Shown: in pieces, positions 8,929 to 20,361 of the stretch
Position numbering within the stretch: position 1 is the first letter of the stretch
Layout of the letters: each line of letters opens with the position of its first letter
DNA from: Ophiothrix spiculata
Lineage: Eukaryota > Echinodermata > Ophiuroidea > Amphilepidida > Ophiotrichidae
Assembly (NCBI GenBank): GCA_000969725.1
Contig: JXSR01S017758.1
Length of the DNA stretch: 20,837 nucleotides
Reading direction: 5' to 3' (one strand)
The notes under the pieces: model-generated
The model's input: the letters and a program-made list of their open reading frames with translations, nothing else
Told to the model about the DNA's origin: nothing
The model's database searches: none
Position numbers and translations under genes: made by a program

Positions 8929-10889
8929 CTGTTACATCAAGCAAAATTTTTGCCACTTAAAGCTGGTAAATAATGTAAGTAAAATCAAGTAAGTCAACTT
9001 ATTGAACATCATATAACAAAGAAATGACAAGCATGGCATTTTTGAGTGCATAATAAACAATAATATTAGAAACCTTTACGGTCAGTCTTTACTGACTGTT
9101 TATTTGATCAATTTGTCAATATTTTAAACTTAAAAATAATATTTCATCCATTTAACCATTGTTGTTTTGTATAACTGAAGTCATGTATTGCTACACTGAA
9201 TAAATACATTGACATTAAGGTTTATCATGGTTTTTGAAAATAACATGCGGGCAAAATTTGGCTAATGTTGAACACTCTATGAAATGATTGGCTGAATATT
9301 AACCAAGTTCAACCGGAGATGTAGATTTATTTATCACTTAATCAAGCAAATGGATAAATGTCTAACCAAATAAGAAGCTGTTCAGCTGTTATTAAAAAGG
9401 TTTTTGTTAAATATTAACCAAATGTTATTTTAGTGTAAGTGGATCTCAATGACTACCGATATGCAGAAGTGGCAATGACTAGTCAATATGTAGTACCGTA
9501 GTGTGACATATCATACATTTTTAAAGAAAAAGAATAGAGGGTAAACGTCTTTGACATTTATCTATTCCCAAAGTTCATTTTTTATTATTTGTAATGCTGT
9601 TACCACAATGTATTACTATTCTGCTTTTATTTCCTCTTTAATCGAATCGTTCAGAAAAGATATTGTTAACAAATATTCAAAATTCAATGCTATTGAAAAT
9701 TATTTTCAGGGGTTCATTTTGGTAACATAACTCTATTAAAGTCTTCATTAACATCAACCCAACAAGTAGATGGTATTTTCACAAACATTTTATAACGTAA
9801 TTCAATTACTTGGAAGCTTTAGGTAATCCAGCAGCTTACCATCTAAATCATTTTAAAGATTCCATTTCACGTGCTAAAATACATAACATAGCGATACAAG
9901 ACAGCACAAGCTTCAAATCATTTTGTACATGAGAGTATATAATATGAGAAGAAGTGAAATGGCTACCTGCAAGCAAAAGAATTAAATTCAAACCAGACAA
10001 ATAAATAAAACTTGTTTCCCCAGAAAGTACTTCATCATGTAAATAGTCACCTTGATGTGTTGAAAATTAATTACATGTGCGAACTGTAATTCCTTGAAGG
10101 CGGCTTAACCGACTTTACCAAATATATTCAACATTACTTGCAGATACTAAGATCGGCAGCTTTGTCATTGTTACCGACAAAATAAGATATATCGACGGCT
10201 TTCGTCACGAAAGACTGAAAATAACTATGTAACATTTTGTTTCTTCACGTTATTGTATACCAAGTTGAAATTTGAGTGTGCTAAGTTTATTGTTATTGTT
10301 TTCAACATTTTTGAAATTAGATGCATTTGAAATATAAATATTTTTTATCGAAAACTTTACCCTAAAACATTTAGAACTAAGAATTGGCAATGAATAAATT
10401 GAAAAATTTGTATTTGAATTGGTAATTCTAGACACCAGAAATTCAACACCAGTTATGACATTGAAATAATATGCTAATTACTTAGTTTGCTGATTAAAAA
10501 CGTTATATATTTGCTACTTACATGCATTTGTTTTCCTCAATGAGACAATATGTTTTAGCAACAAAACTAATTCGTGATTACACGCGTTTTGCTTTTGAAA
10601 TTCATTACAGCCATAGGTGAATTTTCAAATCGCTTTTGTACATGTAATATTTCTGTTTCTTCCTATTATTCACCCAGCGTAAGAAACATGAGCATGTTAG
10701 AAATGTTGCTGCCTGAATAAATGGTTTATGTCCATTATTTGTGAATTATTCGGTGTGTTATTTGAAATACAACTAATTCATTTCGACAATTCGATGACGA
10801 TCCCAAACATATTATATTTAACAAACGCAAAAGCAACCGACCCCAGGCATTTGGGTAATTACATCATTTGCGGTCATTTTGATGAAAAA
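8929..10889. other. AT-rich non-coding stretch
   Basis: No gene is supported. A short plus-strand run after ATTACTTGCAG near 10142 reads TKIGSFVIVTDKIRYIDGF and stops near 10231, but nothing around it supports an exon. A small palindrome CTTTCGT-C-ACGAAAG lies at 10199-10213. Otherwise nothing stands out. Confidence 0.5.
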
Positions 10890-11345
10890 ATTAGGGGGTA
10901 CCATCTAAGGTGGGGTTAGGGTAGGCCGTCAAAGTTGGGGTGTAGGGGGGTTAGTGAAGCCCTGGAAAATTTTAAGTCGCCATTTTGAAAAATATATGCA
11001 TGCTATGAAGCTGAAGATTGCAGGGCATGTTAGAATTATCATTTCCCTTCTTTATTAGCAAAAAACTCGATGAAAATCGGTCGTTTAGAATTTTATAGCA
11101 AAATTTTGATTTGGTGGCCATTTTTGCCAAAATCCTGATTTTCCGATCCGAACGAGCTTTATGACGTCATAATTACTTAACGCCTTGGCCGATTTTTGTG
11201 ATCTTGGTATCATTGGATAGGGGAGGACCATACCTATCTATTGATAGTTTATAGGGTGTTCCGTTCCAAACATTTAGGGTGGGGGGTGCAACCCCCCCCC
11301 CCCCCCCACCTTGGGTAGACGTGTTACAAAAAATAGCCGGGGTAG
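10890..11345. repeat. G/C-skewed dispersed repeat, probably a degraded element
   Basis: The left side is G-rich (CTAAGGTGGGGTTAGGGTAGG, cut here to GGTGGGGTTAGGG) and the right side holds GGGTGGGGGGTGCA followed by a C tract and CACCTTGGGTAGAC, giving an imperfect inverted relation between AAGGTGGGG and CCACCTTGG. The middle carries GGTGGCCATTTTTGCC, a motif shared in form with the 4906-7220 element, and a TGACGTCA palindrome at 11162-11169. No coding capacity is visible. The limits are approximate. Confidence 0.45.
11292..11307. repeat. C16 homopolymer tract
   Basis: Sixteen consecutive C on the plus strand, just after GGGTGGGGGGTGCAA. Length is likely polymorphic or prone to sequencing error. 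Confidence 0.9.
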
Positions 11346-12206
11346 ACTAGGGTTAATACTAAGTAAATCAATAAAGAAGATAGCAATTTATTTCCACAAG
11401 AAATCAAAACACTATCAGAATTCCCTTGGTTATGACATTGAAACATTGGACAACACCATTATTGTAAAAAGGTGTAATTGAATTTATTTCCACTAAAGTG
11501 CTTTTGTTTTCGTTCAATGTGATAATTTTTTAGCAACAAAAATAACACATTATATACAGCCTGTATACAGACTTTTGACTGAGGAAATTCATTAAATTAA
11601 GAAACATAACTCGGCTTCATATTACACCTCGATGCACATTGAGAACATTTATTGTTTTTTTTTAATAAAAGAAAACTTGTGGCGCAACTGAATTTGTAAG
11701 AAAAACCACATCTTTTTTCGAGAAGACAATTGTGGCTATTTAATCAGGAGGTACTTTTAACGCAGCTTTATTTCCAATAAAGTGCTAACATGCAATTTAG
11801 CGATATGTTTTTGAAGACTTACAACATGGTTGTTTCACACCCTACCTACATTGAACCTTATTTGTCTTAGCAAGTTAACAAATAGTAGTAATACAGTTAA
11901 ATGTAAGAAATTCATATTAGCATGTCAAAGCGCCCGGTGGCTAAAATCGCCGTTTTGTTTTGATTTAATGTGATTCAAAACCTAAATGTCAAAGTGACAA
12001 ATCATATTGGTAATGCTAAGGAGAAGTGTTCACGTGCCTTAGTAAGCATGTCAACAATCTCAGCCTGTCATCTTAATTGGGAGTTTATAGGCGCCATATT
12101 AAATGTTTTGGTCAAATTAGCAATAACTTTCTACAAATACGAAGTAACCTTTGCAGTAGCGTAATATCAACATGATCAACACATCTATATAATGTACACA
12201 TATTGA
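11346..12206. other. AT-rich non-coding stretch
   Basis: No recognisable feature. The 64-codon plus-strand ORF at 11970-12164 shows no domain, membrane pattern or splice context and looks like chance. Confidence 0.5.
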
Positions 12207-12217
12207 ATGCTTATGAG

Positions 12218-12370
12218 GGCAATAGTAGAAACTATTGCCTCGAAGTGTCTTGAGACTATATACTATTTAGTATTTAGAAATAGTAGAATAATTTCAAGAT
12301 CACTGAGGAAAATGGTTTTTACTATTGCCATTTGTATATACCGATTATGTTTTGAGATGGCAATAGTAAG
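12218..12370. repeat. Cluster of four inverted CAATAGT motifs
   Basis: GGCAATAGT-AGAA-ACTATTGCC at 12218-12239 is a perfect hairpin. TTACTATTGCCAT near 12319-12331 is inverted by ATGGCAATAGTAA near 12357-12369. The outer and inner pairs share the GGCAATAGT core, so four copies in alternating orientation lie within about 150 bases. It may be a small foldback element. The overlapping 74-codon ORF is not convincing. Confidence 0.6.
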
Positions 12371-12431
12371 TAACTTAAATGACTGGCTCAAATCATGTCA
12401 ATCGATATATAATAATAATTATGATTTTTAG

Positions 12432-12847
12432 AAGCATTTGGTAAACGTAAATTAGACTTGCTGAAAACAAAAATGAAAATATGCAAATACGAATCTTGTC
12501 CTGATTCAATTATCTTCAACTTCATTTGTTAAAAAAAGGTCACTCTTTTTCATTTCTTAATATTATTATTTTTTTGCCAATTTTGATAGTTACAACCCTG
12601 TGGTAGTTATAAGTTTGCTACATCTTCTCATTGTCAGAAAGTGAAGTTAAACATAATAATAATGAAAAAGTCATCGAAGGAAGGGAGTACCCAATTTTAT
12701 TTGCTATTTATATATAGGAGCAATTAATAATCCACATTTCATCCTCAAGGTCATCTCTATCAAATAAAGTTTTTAGTTACAAATCCAAAACCATTCTTTC
12801 AAATGTGCTTGAAGATTAGGGAAAAGTGAGAAACTTTGTCATTTTTT
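12432..12847. other. AT-rich non-coding stretch
   Basis: Nothing recognisable: AT-rich with homopolymer runs of A and T. Confidence 0.5.
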
Positions 12848-12877
12848 TAATTACTGTCGGGGCGTCGACAGTAATTA
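12848..12877. repeat. Perfect 12 bp stem hairpin
   Basis: TAATTACTGTCG at 12848-12859 pairs exactly with CGACAGTAATTA at 12866-12877 across a six-base GGGCGT loop. No U tract or other context points to a role; it may be the core of a degraded palindromic element. Confidence 0.75.
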
Positions 12878-13495
12878 CCACACAGTAGCCTATAAAAATT
12901 TTCAAAATGCTGAAAAGCATGATAACTAATTGTCGGAATTATGTGAAATTTTCAACATACAAATTTTCAATAATGAATTATACCTAAAAGCAAACCTTTT
13001 TGCTTTTAATAATTTCGGAAACGGAAGCAATAACGTTCATAATGTCATATTGACAAGAACAAACTAGTGCTTTATACGCACAAATCCCCCAATGATGATG
13101 GAATGTTATTTGTTATTTCACAGAAAAGAAATTAGTCAACATAGCCATAATTACAACAAAGACACATGGGCAAAGTTGTTCTAACCATGGATGGTTGCAT
13201 ATTGAAGATGTTGTGATAAGATTTATATATACAACCCTTCCTTCCTGCATTGAACTATGACTATCTGCAATGACATAAAGGTTATAATATCATGTCCAAA
13301 TATTTGGCAAAATTGATGGATAGTTTGTGGATAGCATATTCTGTCATTGTCAATTACAAAACTAACTTTGAGTTTCGTTAACTCAACAGCAAAGGACTTA
13401 ATCTTTCAGTATTGAGCTTTTTGTAGCATTTGAAACATGTTCAACGCAACATATCTAAGTTTAATTTAGGATATACGGTAATATCTTACAGTGAT
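12878..13495. other. AT-rich non-coding stretch
   Basis: No coding or repeat feature that I can support. Confidence 0.5.
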
Positions 13496-14019
13496 ACCTC
13501 TATCCCGGGGGGGGGGGGGGGGGGTAACTGATATTGGTTTCCGGGTAACCACCCGAGTTCCGCAGGTTCCGAAGGTGACCCTATGTGAGACCAAAAATTG
13601 GCAAAAATGGATGAAATGATACCCTATCTGAGACATTAATCTACCTGTTCGAATGGGCACCCTATCCGGGACCATGCCTGTTCAAATGAATACCCTATCT
13701 GAGACTGTGACGAAATAATTATTACAAGAAATCATAGGTAAAACGTAACTGTGCACCATTTGAACACTCTTAAGGAGTGTGTCTAGGTATTTGAAGCAAT
13801 TTAAGGCACCATTATCATTAATTCAACCACTTATTCATAGTCTGATACCTTATCAGAAACTGATAGGCCAAATTTGATACCCTATGTGAGACCTTCAGAG
13901 TACCAGGTCGATTTTGATACCCTATATTGCAAGTCTCGAGACCTGTCCAGGTCTCGCTTTTTTGGTAACGCGGATGGTTACCCGGTCAAAATACCCAGTT
14001 ACCCCCCCGGGACCTCTAT
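13496..14019. mobile_element. hAT-like MITE (13504-14011) with 8 bp target-site duplication
   Basis: ACCTCTAT occurs at 13496-13503 and again at 14012-14019, directly flanking a 508 bp element that begins CCC followed by 18 G and TAACTG and ends CAGTTACCCCCCCGGG. The inverted ends extend inward through CCGGGTAACC and GGTTACCCGG. An 8 bp duplication is typical of the hAT superfamily. The inside carries seven degenerate copies of GATACCCTATNTGAGAC at 13576, 13618, 13657, 13690, 13844, 13876 and 13916, all on the plus strand. There is no transposase. The short ORFs spanning its ends are by-products. Confidence 0.88.
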
Positions 14020-14224
14020 GTGATTTTGTTGGTAAATATAATGTAAAGTTGGTAGGTATAATGTATAAGTATAGATTATATCCTTCTCATAATATAACCG
14101 ACCTTTATTCACGAAGGACTATTGACCGATAAACTATGGATGAACCAATTCACTGGATGCTCATAACTTTATTAGCTTAGCTTTGTTACTGTCAACACTA
14201 TCTGGCATCCTATTTAAATGTTGA

Positions 14225-14412
14225 TGTAAGATAGACACGTAATATGGTGTCCGGGTGTTACTGACTTTTCAAGGGTAAGGATGTTACTGTTGATTAATTG
14301 CATTTAGAACAGTACTATATTTTTAGTCCAGAGCTTGTTTCTATGCTAAGATAGATACGTAATTCAGATGTTACTGAACTTTCAAGGGTAAGGATGTTAC
14401 TGTTAATTAGTG
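14225..14412. repeat. Tandem duplication, two units about 120 bp apart
   Basis: TAAGATAGACACGTAAT then TTTCAAGGGTAAGGATGTTA at 14227-14298 recur as TAAGATAGATACGTAATTC and TTTCAAGGGTAAGGATGTTA at 14347-14412. The second unit lacks a few bases (GTGTCCGGG region). The sequence between is unrelated. Confidence 0.85.
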
Positions 14413-16435
14413 TTATGGAGGAATATATTTGTCAAGTTTTGATGAATGAAGGTATATTTTGTTTCAGAATATTAGAAACATTTTGAATATTTAAATTAAT
14501 AAAGCACCCAGTTGAAAATCCCTAACTGCTTCTGTCTCTTCTTTACCACCTGTCACATCTGATAATACCAGAACAAAGATCACGTACACAGCATTATGAA
14601 TGTTTTAATGAGTTGAGAGATATTTATTGCTATTAGTTACAAACTTCTAAAAGCGCTGATGGCAAACTTGAATTCTCATGCAAATATCGCAAGATGTGTT
14701 ATTCTTAGCATCCTGTTGAAAATATGAATGGAATGTGGCAACCTGGAATTTGATATACCTCAACTCCTATTCAACACGGAAATGAATGCAAAATGAAATG
14801 TTTAGGGTTTTATTCTTTATATTCCAGGAAAACAAAACGACCCTATAAAGAGTATGCATAAAACCATTTTGACTTAAATATTGACCGTGTCTGTCTTCTT
14901 TGCATTAACCATGTTAACCAAATTTAAAGTTAATGATAAAATTGACTATGTTTACAGCGTGTCAAGTTGCACTTATGTAATGCTAACAATTTTTGAGTAG
15001 TGTAAAGATGGTAAATTCATACTTATAACCATGGACAATGAAGTGAGTTTCTATAGGTAGGTTATTTAAAGAGATTTCCAATTAACAAAACAGCATTTTG
15101 TCTCGGGGGCTATCATATATATAATGTGACATAGTGCTCTTTCGGCTTTCAAAATGAAGGGGCAATTTGTGACAAATAGGTTGTTAATTAAGGGGCCATT
15201 CGGCGAGGGGATGATAAAACTGGGTTATTTAATTATATTACGGGGTAAGTTACATCTTAATTTTGACAATGTTTTAAGAAATCGCTGATCTTGTGAATGT
15301 AGTAGGCGGTGGACATAAAATCAACAGATTGAGCAAAAACGGAGGTCTTTCCGTTAAGTTTCTCTGAAATCAGGGGCAATGGTGGAGATACCACACAAAC
15401 TTAAAATTGCAACATGCATTCAAGTGTTGAACTGCATATGATTTTAGGAAATAAGACAAGTTGAATCCTTTTTAATTATTGTTGAAAATAAGAGACATCA
15501 TTTTCTCAATTAATGGTTTCAAGTATATTATAAAGTTTTTATTGTATTTCAATTTCTTTAAATAATGCATAAAATCAGTTACAGTTTGTTCACACAAACC
15601 AAATCATTACATCAGAATATAATTCGCAGACTGGACGTATTCTAATAGAAGTCACGAGATCGGATCCCGAATCTCATTTACCACAAGTCAATTCGAAATT
15701 CTTTCTTAATACAGGTATCATTAAACATGTTAAATGAAACTTACAATGATAATGATCCTCAAGCATACCTTAATAATATTTTGAACTGAGATCACTATAA
15801 CCCTGGACTCTTGCACAAGGCTTACAAACTCCACAAAGCGAGAAATTATTCGTTCAACCTTGGTGTCCTCCACGTTCATATTGACTCCTTTTGTCCCTAT
15901 TCAATTATAATGCGCTTGAGATAGTAGAAAGAACACGAAACACATCGTCAAATATTGATATATTGATCGGGTAAAAGAGCTACATTTCCTATACTATAAC
16001 ATGTGTTTTTATTCATTTTTTAGTGTGCTTCTCTTAAAGAAATGAAAAATCATAGAATTTGTAAAGTTGAATATATCAAAATTTGCCGTCGACAAGCAGG
16101 CCGCATTTGAGGCAAAATATCGCTAGGTGCAAGCATTTTCATGCACGAAGGAATTGAAAATTTTGTCACGTATTTTGACCTATTTTTACTGACTTCTATG
16201 CCATAATTTCTAAAAAGCGGCCTAGCACATAAATAATAAATTATTTTAAATTTCAGTTCATAAAAATGCGTTGAGTAGTTTGTCCAATATAAAGAAACTA
16301 ATCATTCTTGTTTGTGATTGGCTAATACAGAATCTGTCAGAATGAGTGTGGGTGACTTGACATGCTTGAGTAAATCCGAAGTTAAGGTTTGGACATCTGA
16401 ATTTTGTCCACCTGTAAGTGTTGTGCTTGGAAAGC
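14413..16435. other. AT-rich non-coding stretch
   Basis: No gene is supported. A minus-strand run around 14520-14600 reads NAVYVIFVLVLSDVTGGKEE but is only about 35 codons between stops with no supporting context. The stretch at 15100-15240 has several GGGGC-type patches (GGGGCTATC, GGGGCAATT, GGGGCCATT) that may be old repeat debris. Confidence 0.5.
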
Positions 16436-16995
16436 CAGGATCAAATAAACGAGTTTATTTTGATTTTTGAAGAGTCACTTTTGATCCAATTTGGATTGTT
16501 TTGAACCGTTTTTGGATCAATATCTACAAATGGGTTAATATGCTTTCAGGATCATTTAGTAGGGTCACTTTTATCCAGTTTTGATCCGTTGTCGGATAAA
16601 TATCTAAATGAATCAAATTTACCAGGATCATTTCTGATCTGATCTCCTTTTTTTTCGCATCACTTTGATATTTGATATTGCGTTTGGTACAAAAGTGAAC
16701 CATAGTGTCTCATAATTCACCCTGGCTTTCTAAGAGTGTCAGCCAGAAATGTACACATGTACGATAATATCTTCAGAACTACATTAGAGCGATGGTCTCG
16801 TAATCAATAATGGCCCTGCAAGGGTCACTTCAGAAGATACTTTCAGGCAGATCTTTTATGAGAAATATCTGATCCTTTCTCCTTTTTGATCCTGATTTTA
16901 GGATCACTTTGATTCTGAATACATACATTCATATTTAATACATTTATGAATCACAATTGATCCTTTTCGTCCCATATTTGATCCTGTGCACTGTT
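16436..16995. repeat. Cluster of GATCC-containing imperfect repeats
   Basis: GGATCA or TGATCC occurs more than ten times here. Three imperfect ~90 bp units begin with GAGTCACTTTTGATCC (16471), GGGTCACTTTTATCC (16563) and GGGTCACTTCAG (16819), each followed by an AAATATCT or AATATCT block and a GATCATTT or GATCCTTT block. GGAAAGCCAGGATCAA near 16430 is mirrored by TTCACCCTGGCTTTC near 16717, perhaps one pair of element ends. No ORF is present. Probably a repeat-rich non-autonomous element or degraded satellite. Confidence 0.55.
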
Positions 16996-17998
16996 TCTTT
17001 ATGGTCGTATCTGTAGTTTTCACGACCATACATAAAATACTTAAGGCGCACCAACTTTTTTGAAAAGTTTTCTTTAAATAGCGCTGACAATCATTTGTAA
17101 TGCTCGTTCAACTATAAACCCATTTAGCGCGTTCATTCAAATATGAGGAAGGTCAAGACTCAAAATTCTAAATGAAAAGTTCTTGCACCGGTATTTCTTA
17201 AAGTAACACATTGAATTACTCTCAGTTTTAAAAAGTGTAATACCTATTATAATAAAAGGCTATAAAAACTCACCAAATAATATTATATTTAATCGTTTTG
17301 ATTGTATTATTTTTAAGCGTTTACTACTTTTACCAGATTTCGTATGGCAAACTTGCTGCCAGTAAAACACTGGTAAATTAAACACTATTTTTTACTGTGT
17401 ACGGCAAAATTATTTTACAATATACATGTATAAAACAAATAAGACAAAGGGCCTAATATATCTTTGTGTACCAATGCATAATAATGTTGGGAAAACACAT
17501 TGAAGTATATAGCATACTCATGAAATATGATGACAATAATATAGAAAAATACAAAACACGACAATGATAAAGATTTGCTAGAAATGTAAAAACCCTTACG
17601 TCAAAATTTATCACTATACATAATTAATATTTAAATGCGATAAAACGAGACAATGTAAACCCATATTGTCTCGCTAAAACGATAAATGAACCAACCATGA
17701 AAAAAGGCCAGATTCACTTCGCATCAAGAAAATTTATTAACAGAATGAAATGTCTTGGTAACATTCAACTAAATAATTTGTAAAGAGACCTGAATTCAAT
17801 AAATGGTTAAAATAATGATATTACTCAGTGGTAAGAACATTGCCCAATTATGTTTTCTTAGATCATAAACAAGACCTTGCATTCTTATATACAAAAAATA
17901 TATACCAGATGTTCAATTTATATAATTTTTATGAAAGAAGGCAAAATATAAAGAAATTAAAATCGAAAGATTTAGATACTGGACTTATATTAATACTA
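16996..17998. other. AT-rich non-coding stretch with small hairpins
   Basis: CGAGACAAT at 17646-17654 pairs with ATTGTCTCG at 17665-17673, and CCAGT-AAAAC-ACTGG lies near 17358. No coding feature is visible; the 85-codon ORF starting at 17828 runs into the adjacent MITE and is not credible. Confidence 0.5.
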
Positions 17999-18256
17999 TA
18001 TGTGATGGCTCACCCCGAAAGGGGGGACTTTGAAGATGATATCAATTTTGATTTTTTTCATTTCATCTCTTCCAGCATTTTCTAAGCTTTAAAATGACAC
18101 CTTACTTGTTGAAATTGATCAAGGTGATCACATTTTACAAGAGAAAATCTGCTGAAAATTCTTATTATTTTCTTTATTTTTTGCTGCCTATTTTCACCTG
18201 TATCTTGAAAAGTGTTCTGTCGCAAAGTCCCCCTTTTCGGGGTGAGTCATCACATA
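17999..18256. mobile_element. MITE with TGTGATGGCTCACCCCGAAA ends
   Basis: TGTGATGGCTCACCCCGAAA followed by a G run and ACTT at the left is mirrored by AAGT, a C run and TTTTCGGGGTGAGTCATCACA at the right: about 30 bp of terminal inverted repeat with two or three mismatches, flanked by TA on both sides. It is 258 bp with no transposase. It shares AAGCTTTAAAATGACACCTT (18084-18103) in inverse with the MITE in duplication copy B (20270-20289), so the two families are related. It sits about 45 bp before duplication copy B. Confidence 0.87.
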
Positions 18257-18974
18257 TTTGCTTAAATAATATATCTAATATATAAAAAAATCTGGTCTTT
18301 GATTTTATTTCTATTGACGGCATCCTGTAAACATTAGGAAGCAAATGTCTCTGTTACTATCTATTTTTAAAAAGAAAGACTAGCATATACGTGTAGCGTT
18401 CGAATTGTGAATCAAAACTTACACATGGATGCCCATTGAAACGGTGATACAAATAATTGAGAGGTTCTGGGTAAATTTCATCTGAAAAGGCGTTCTTAGA
18501 AATTGAGTGAAAAGTTTTCGACCAATCAAATAGTTTTTCACCTGACAATCGATATAAGTTTTGAGGTCATTTACTTGAGCAAAGCGCATAATTGTACCGA
18601 AATTTAGGGAATATATATGCCGTAATTTAGGGAATATTAATGAGCCAGCCGCCAGATACAGCCTCGGGGATCCAGCCATCATCGCGCCTGAAATACTTAC
18701 TTTAATCTTGAAGTATGCAACAAGCAGCCGATTAACGCAATATGACCATACGGCGAAGTAAATAAATCCATAAGCTTCCATATTTCTCGAATCATACCAA
18801 TGTACCAAATCTTGCTGAATATTAAAATGAACTTATCTTCAATGTTTGTCCATATGTTGGCAACAAAATTAGCTCAAAATAATTCCAACTTCATGAAGAA
18901 TTCATATAGAAAATATCAATACGCAGTGATTTGGTCTTAATCAATCCTAATCAATCATTACTAGTCTCTTATAC

Positions 18975-19223
18975 AATGCAAAACCACCAGTTCGCAATGT
19001 TGAAGAATACAAGGGATATGCTATGGATCTCGTAACAGAGTCTGATTTCTTGATGCATACTTCAAGGTTTGTAGAGTATTCACACTTTATGTATGAAAAA
19101 GCATTCAAATCATTTATGTGTATTAGTACCGCCAGACTGCTAGTGGTGAAATGGACATCGGAATTCTCCAAACACAGTATTCTCATGTGGGACACGGCAT
19201 TTTTTACTGAACATGCTGAATAA
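18975..19223 (+). pseudogene. GCNT-like (beta-1,6-GlcNAc-transferase) remnant, copy B
   Basis: The frame from NAKPPVRNVEEYKGYAMDL through SRFVEY and ARLLVVKWTSEFSK to MWDT stays open to TAA at 19221-19223, where copy A has a premature TAG. The block order YKGxA, SRxFVEY, AxLLxxWT, S, WxT resembles the region of GCNT enzymes that contains a conserved SRxFVEY-like segment and the WxxDTxSPDExxWAT block, but the acidic DE is replaced and there are insertions between blocks. Loss of that acidic pair and absence of the rest of the enzyme argue against activity. Upstream and downstream I see no linked exon. The identification is tentative. Confidence 0.38.
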
Positions 19224-19938
19224 GACTTGAAAAAAAACCCCAATATGTAAAACAACCGTGTAAAAGTTCACGTTTCAAGATAAATGGAAGAACAATATAG
19301 CCAATTAAAAATTGCCAACATTCTATGTGCATTATTATTATCAACGACTATGGACCTAATTTTCAGAATATGTAGAAAAAATACTTAAAGTTTAAGTTTT
19401 CAAATTTGGCTATGAATGACGTTAAAATACACTACCTCGGATTGGTAAACAATATCATACCAGAGGTGACACAAATAACAAAGGTAGCCTAGTTAATGAG
19501 GATGCTGTTGTTGTCTGAGGTGTTCATATTTGCTATTTAAGTGTGGTAGTGTCACAAAGTGATAAAATAAAAGTACAAAACAAGTTTCAAACTCAAAATG
19601 AAATGAACTCTGGGTACAAATTAGGACATAGATATACACAAAACAAAATACATTTTGACATGGTAATGATTGGTGTTCAAAGGCGAACCCCACACCGCGT
19701 TTCTTCTAAGGTTTTTGAGCTTGCGCCATTTCGAGCAATTTGGACAAAGTTGAAGAGGTATTTGCGCCACCACCACAAGACGAGTCTGAAAAATTGGCTG
19801 TATAAAGTAATAGAAAAAACATCTTTTTCAAACATTTTCAGAAACCTCTTTCGCCGATTTTTTCGGCTACTGCGCCAATGACAGAAACACTGCTAGTAAT
19901 CTAATTGGTACATCGACGTACGTAGTTGCACATTATCA

Positions 19939-20361
19939 TATGTGTCCCGTCATATCGAAAGGTACCTTAATACCGGCATAGTAAATTACGAGATACAGGC
20001 CATTGAAGCTGAGCATAGTAAAAAATCACGTCGAATTTCTAATTTCATCAGAAACATTACCTTCGAAGTGTATTTTATCAAATTGTTGATCAGGATCCAA
20101 CATCCAAAACATAAGACAAATGTTTCAAAAACCGAGATAAAAATCCTTTCTCCATTCCATATTTACTAGTACCGAAACTTCGATTTTCTCTTAGAACTAT
20201 AGTTTTCAGAATCAGCCTTATGCATTTTGCCAATTTGGATCAAAACATCCAATACTAGTAACCAAAAGCAAGGTGTCATTTTAAAGCTTAAAATATATTC
20301 TTTCAGATGAGACCAAAAATCAATGTTCATTTGGGATCCTTTCGATATGACGGGTCACATA
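19939..20361. mobile_element. MITE with TA-flanked TGTGACCCGTC inverted ends, copy B
   Basis: The same element as 1635-1987, here 423 bp. Left end TATGTGTCCCGTCATATCGA (one change) and right end TCGATATGACGGGTCACATA are inverted. Near its right end it keeps ~75 bases missing from copy A, including AAGGTGTCATTTTAAAGCTT, which matches the MITE at 17999-18256 in inverse. The 75-codon ORF starting at 19942 is a by-product. Confidence 0.82.

Noticed and set aside
10142-10231. Short plus-strand exon-like run TKIGSFVIVTDKIRYIDGF after ATTACTTGCAG
   Set aside because: Under 30 codons, no partner exon or domain, expected by chance at this scale.
10890-11280. Interstitial telomeric repeat (TTAGGG)
   Set aside because: Only isolated TTAGGG occurrences within G-rich sequence, not a tandem array.
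14520-14610. Minus-strand hydrophobic run NAVYVIFVLVLSDVTGG as a possible TM1 exon of the K2P gene
   Set aside because: It lacks the TM1 features and the pore helix that should follow, and has no convincing donor or start codon.
17828-18285. Two plus-strand ORFs (85 and 63 codons)
   Set aside because: Both run through the MITE at 17999-18256 and show no recognisable protein.
18419-18808. 129-codon minus-strand ORF with hydrophobic runs, followed by possible GTAAGT donor
   Set aside because: The frame is disrupted by non-triplet indels in copy A and no family is recognised; likely chance in the duplicated segment.
19543-19881. 112-codon plus-strand ORF in copy B
   Set aside because: Copy A has frame-changing indels (near 1378-1390) and stop codons; the basic composition matches no family I know.
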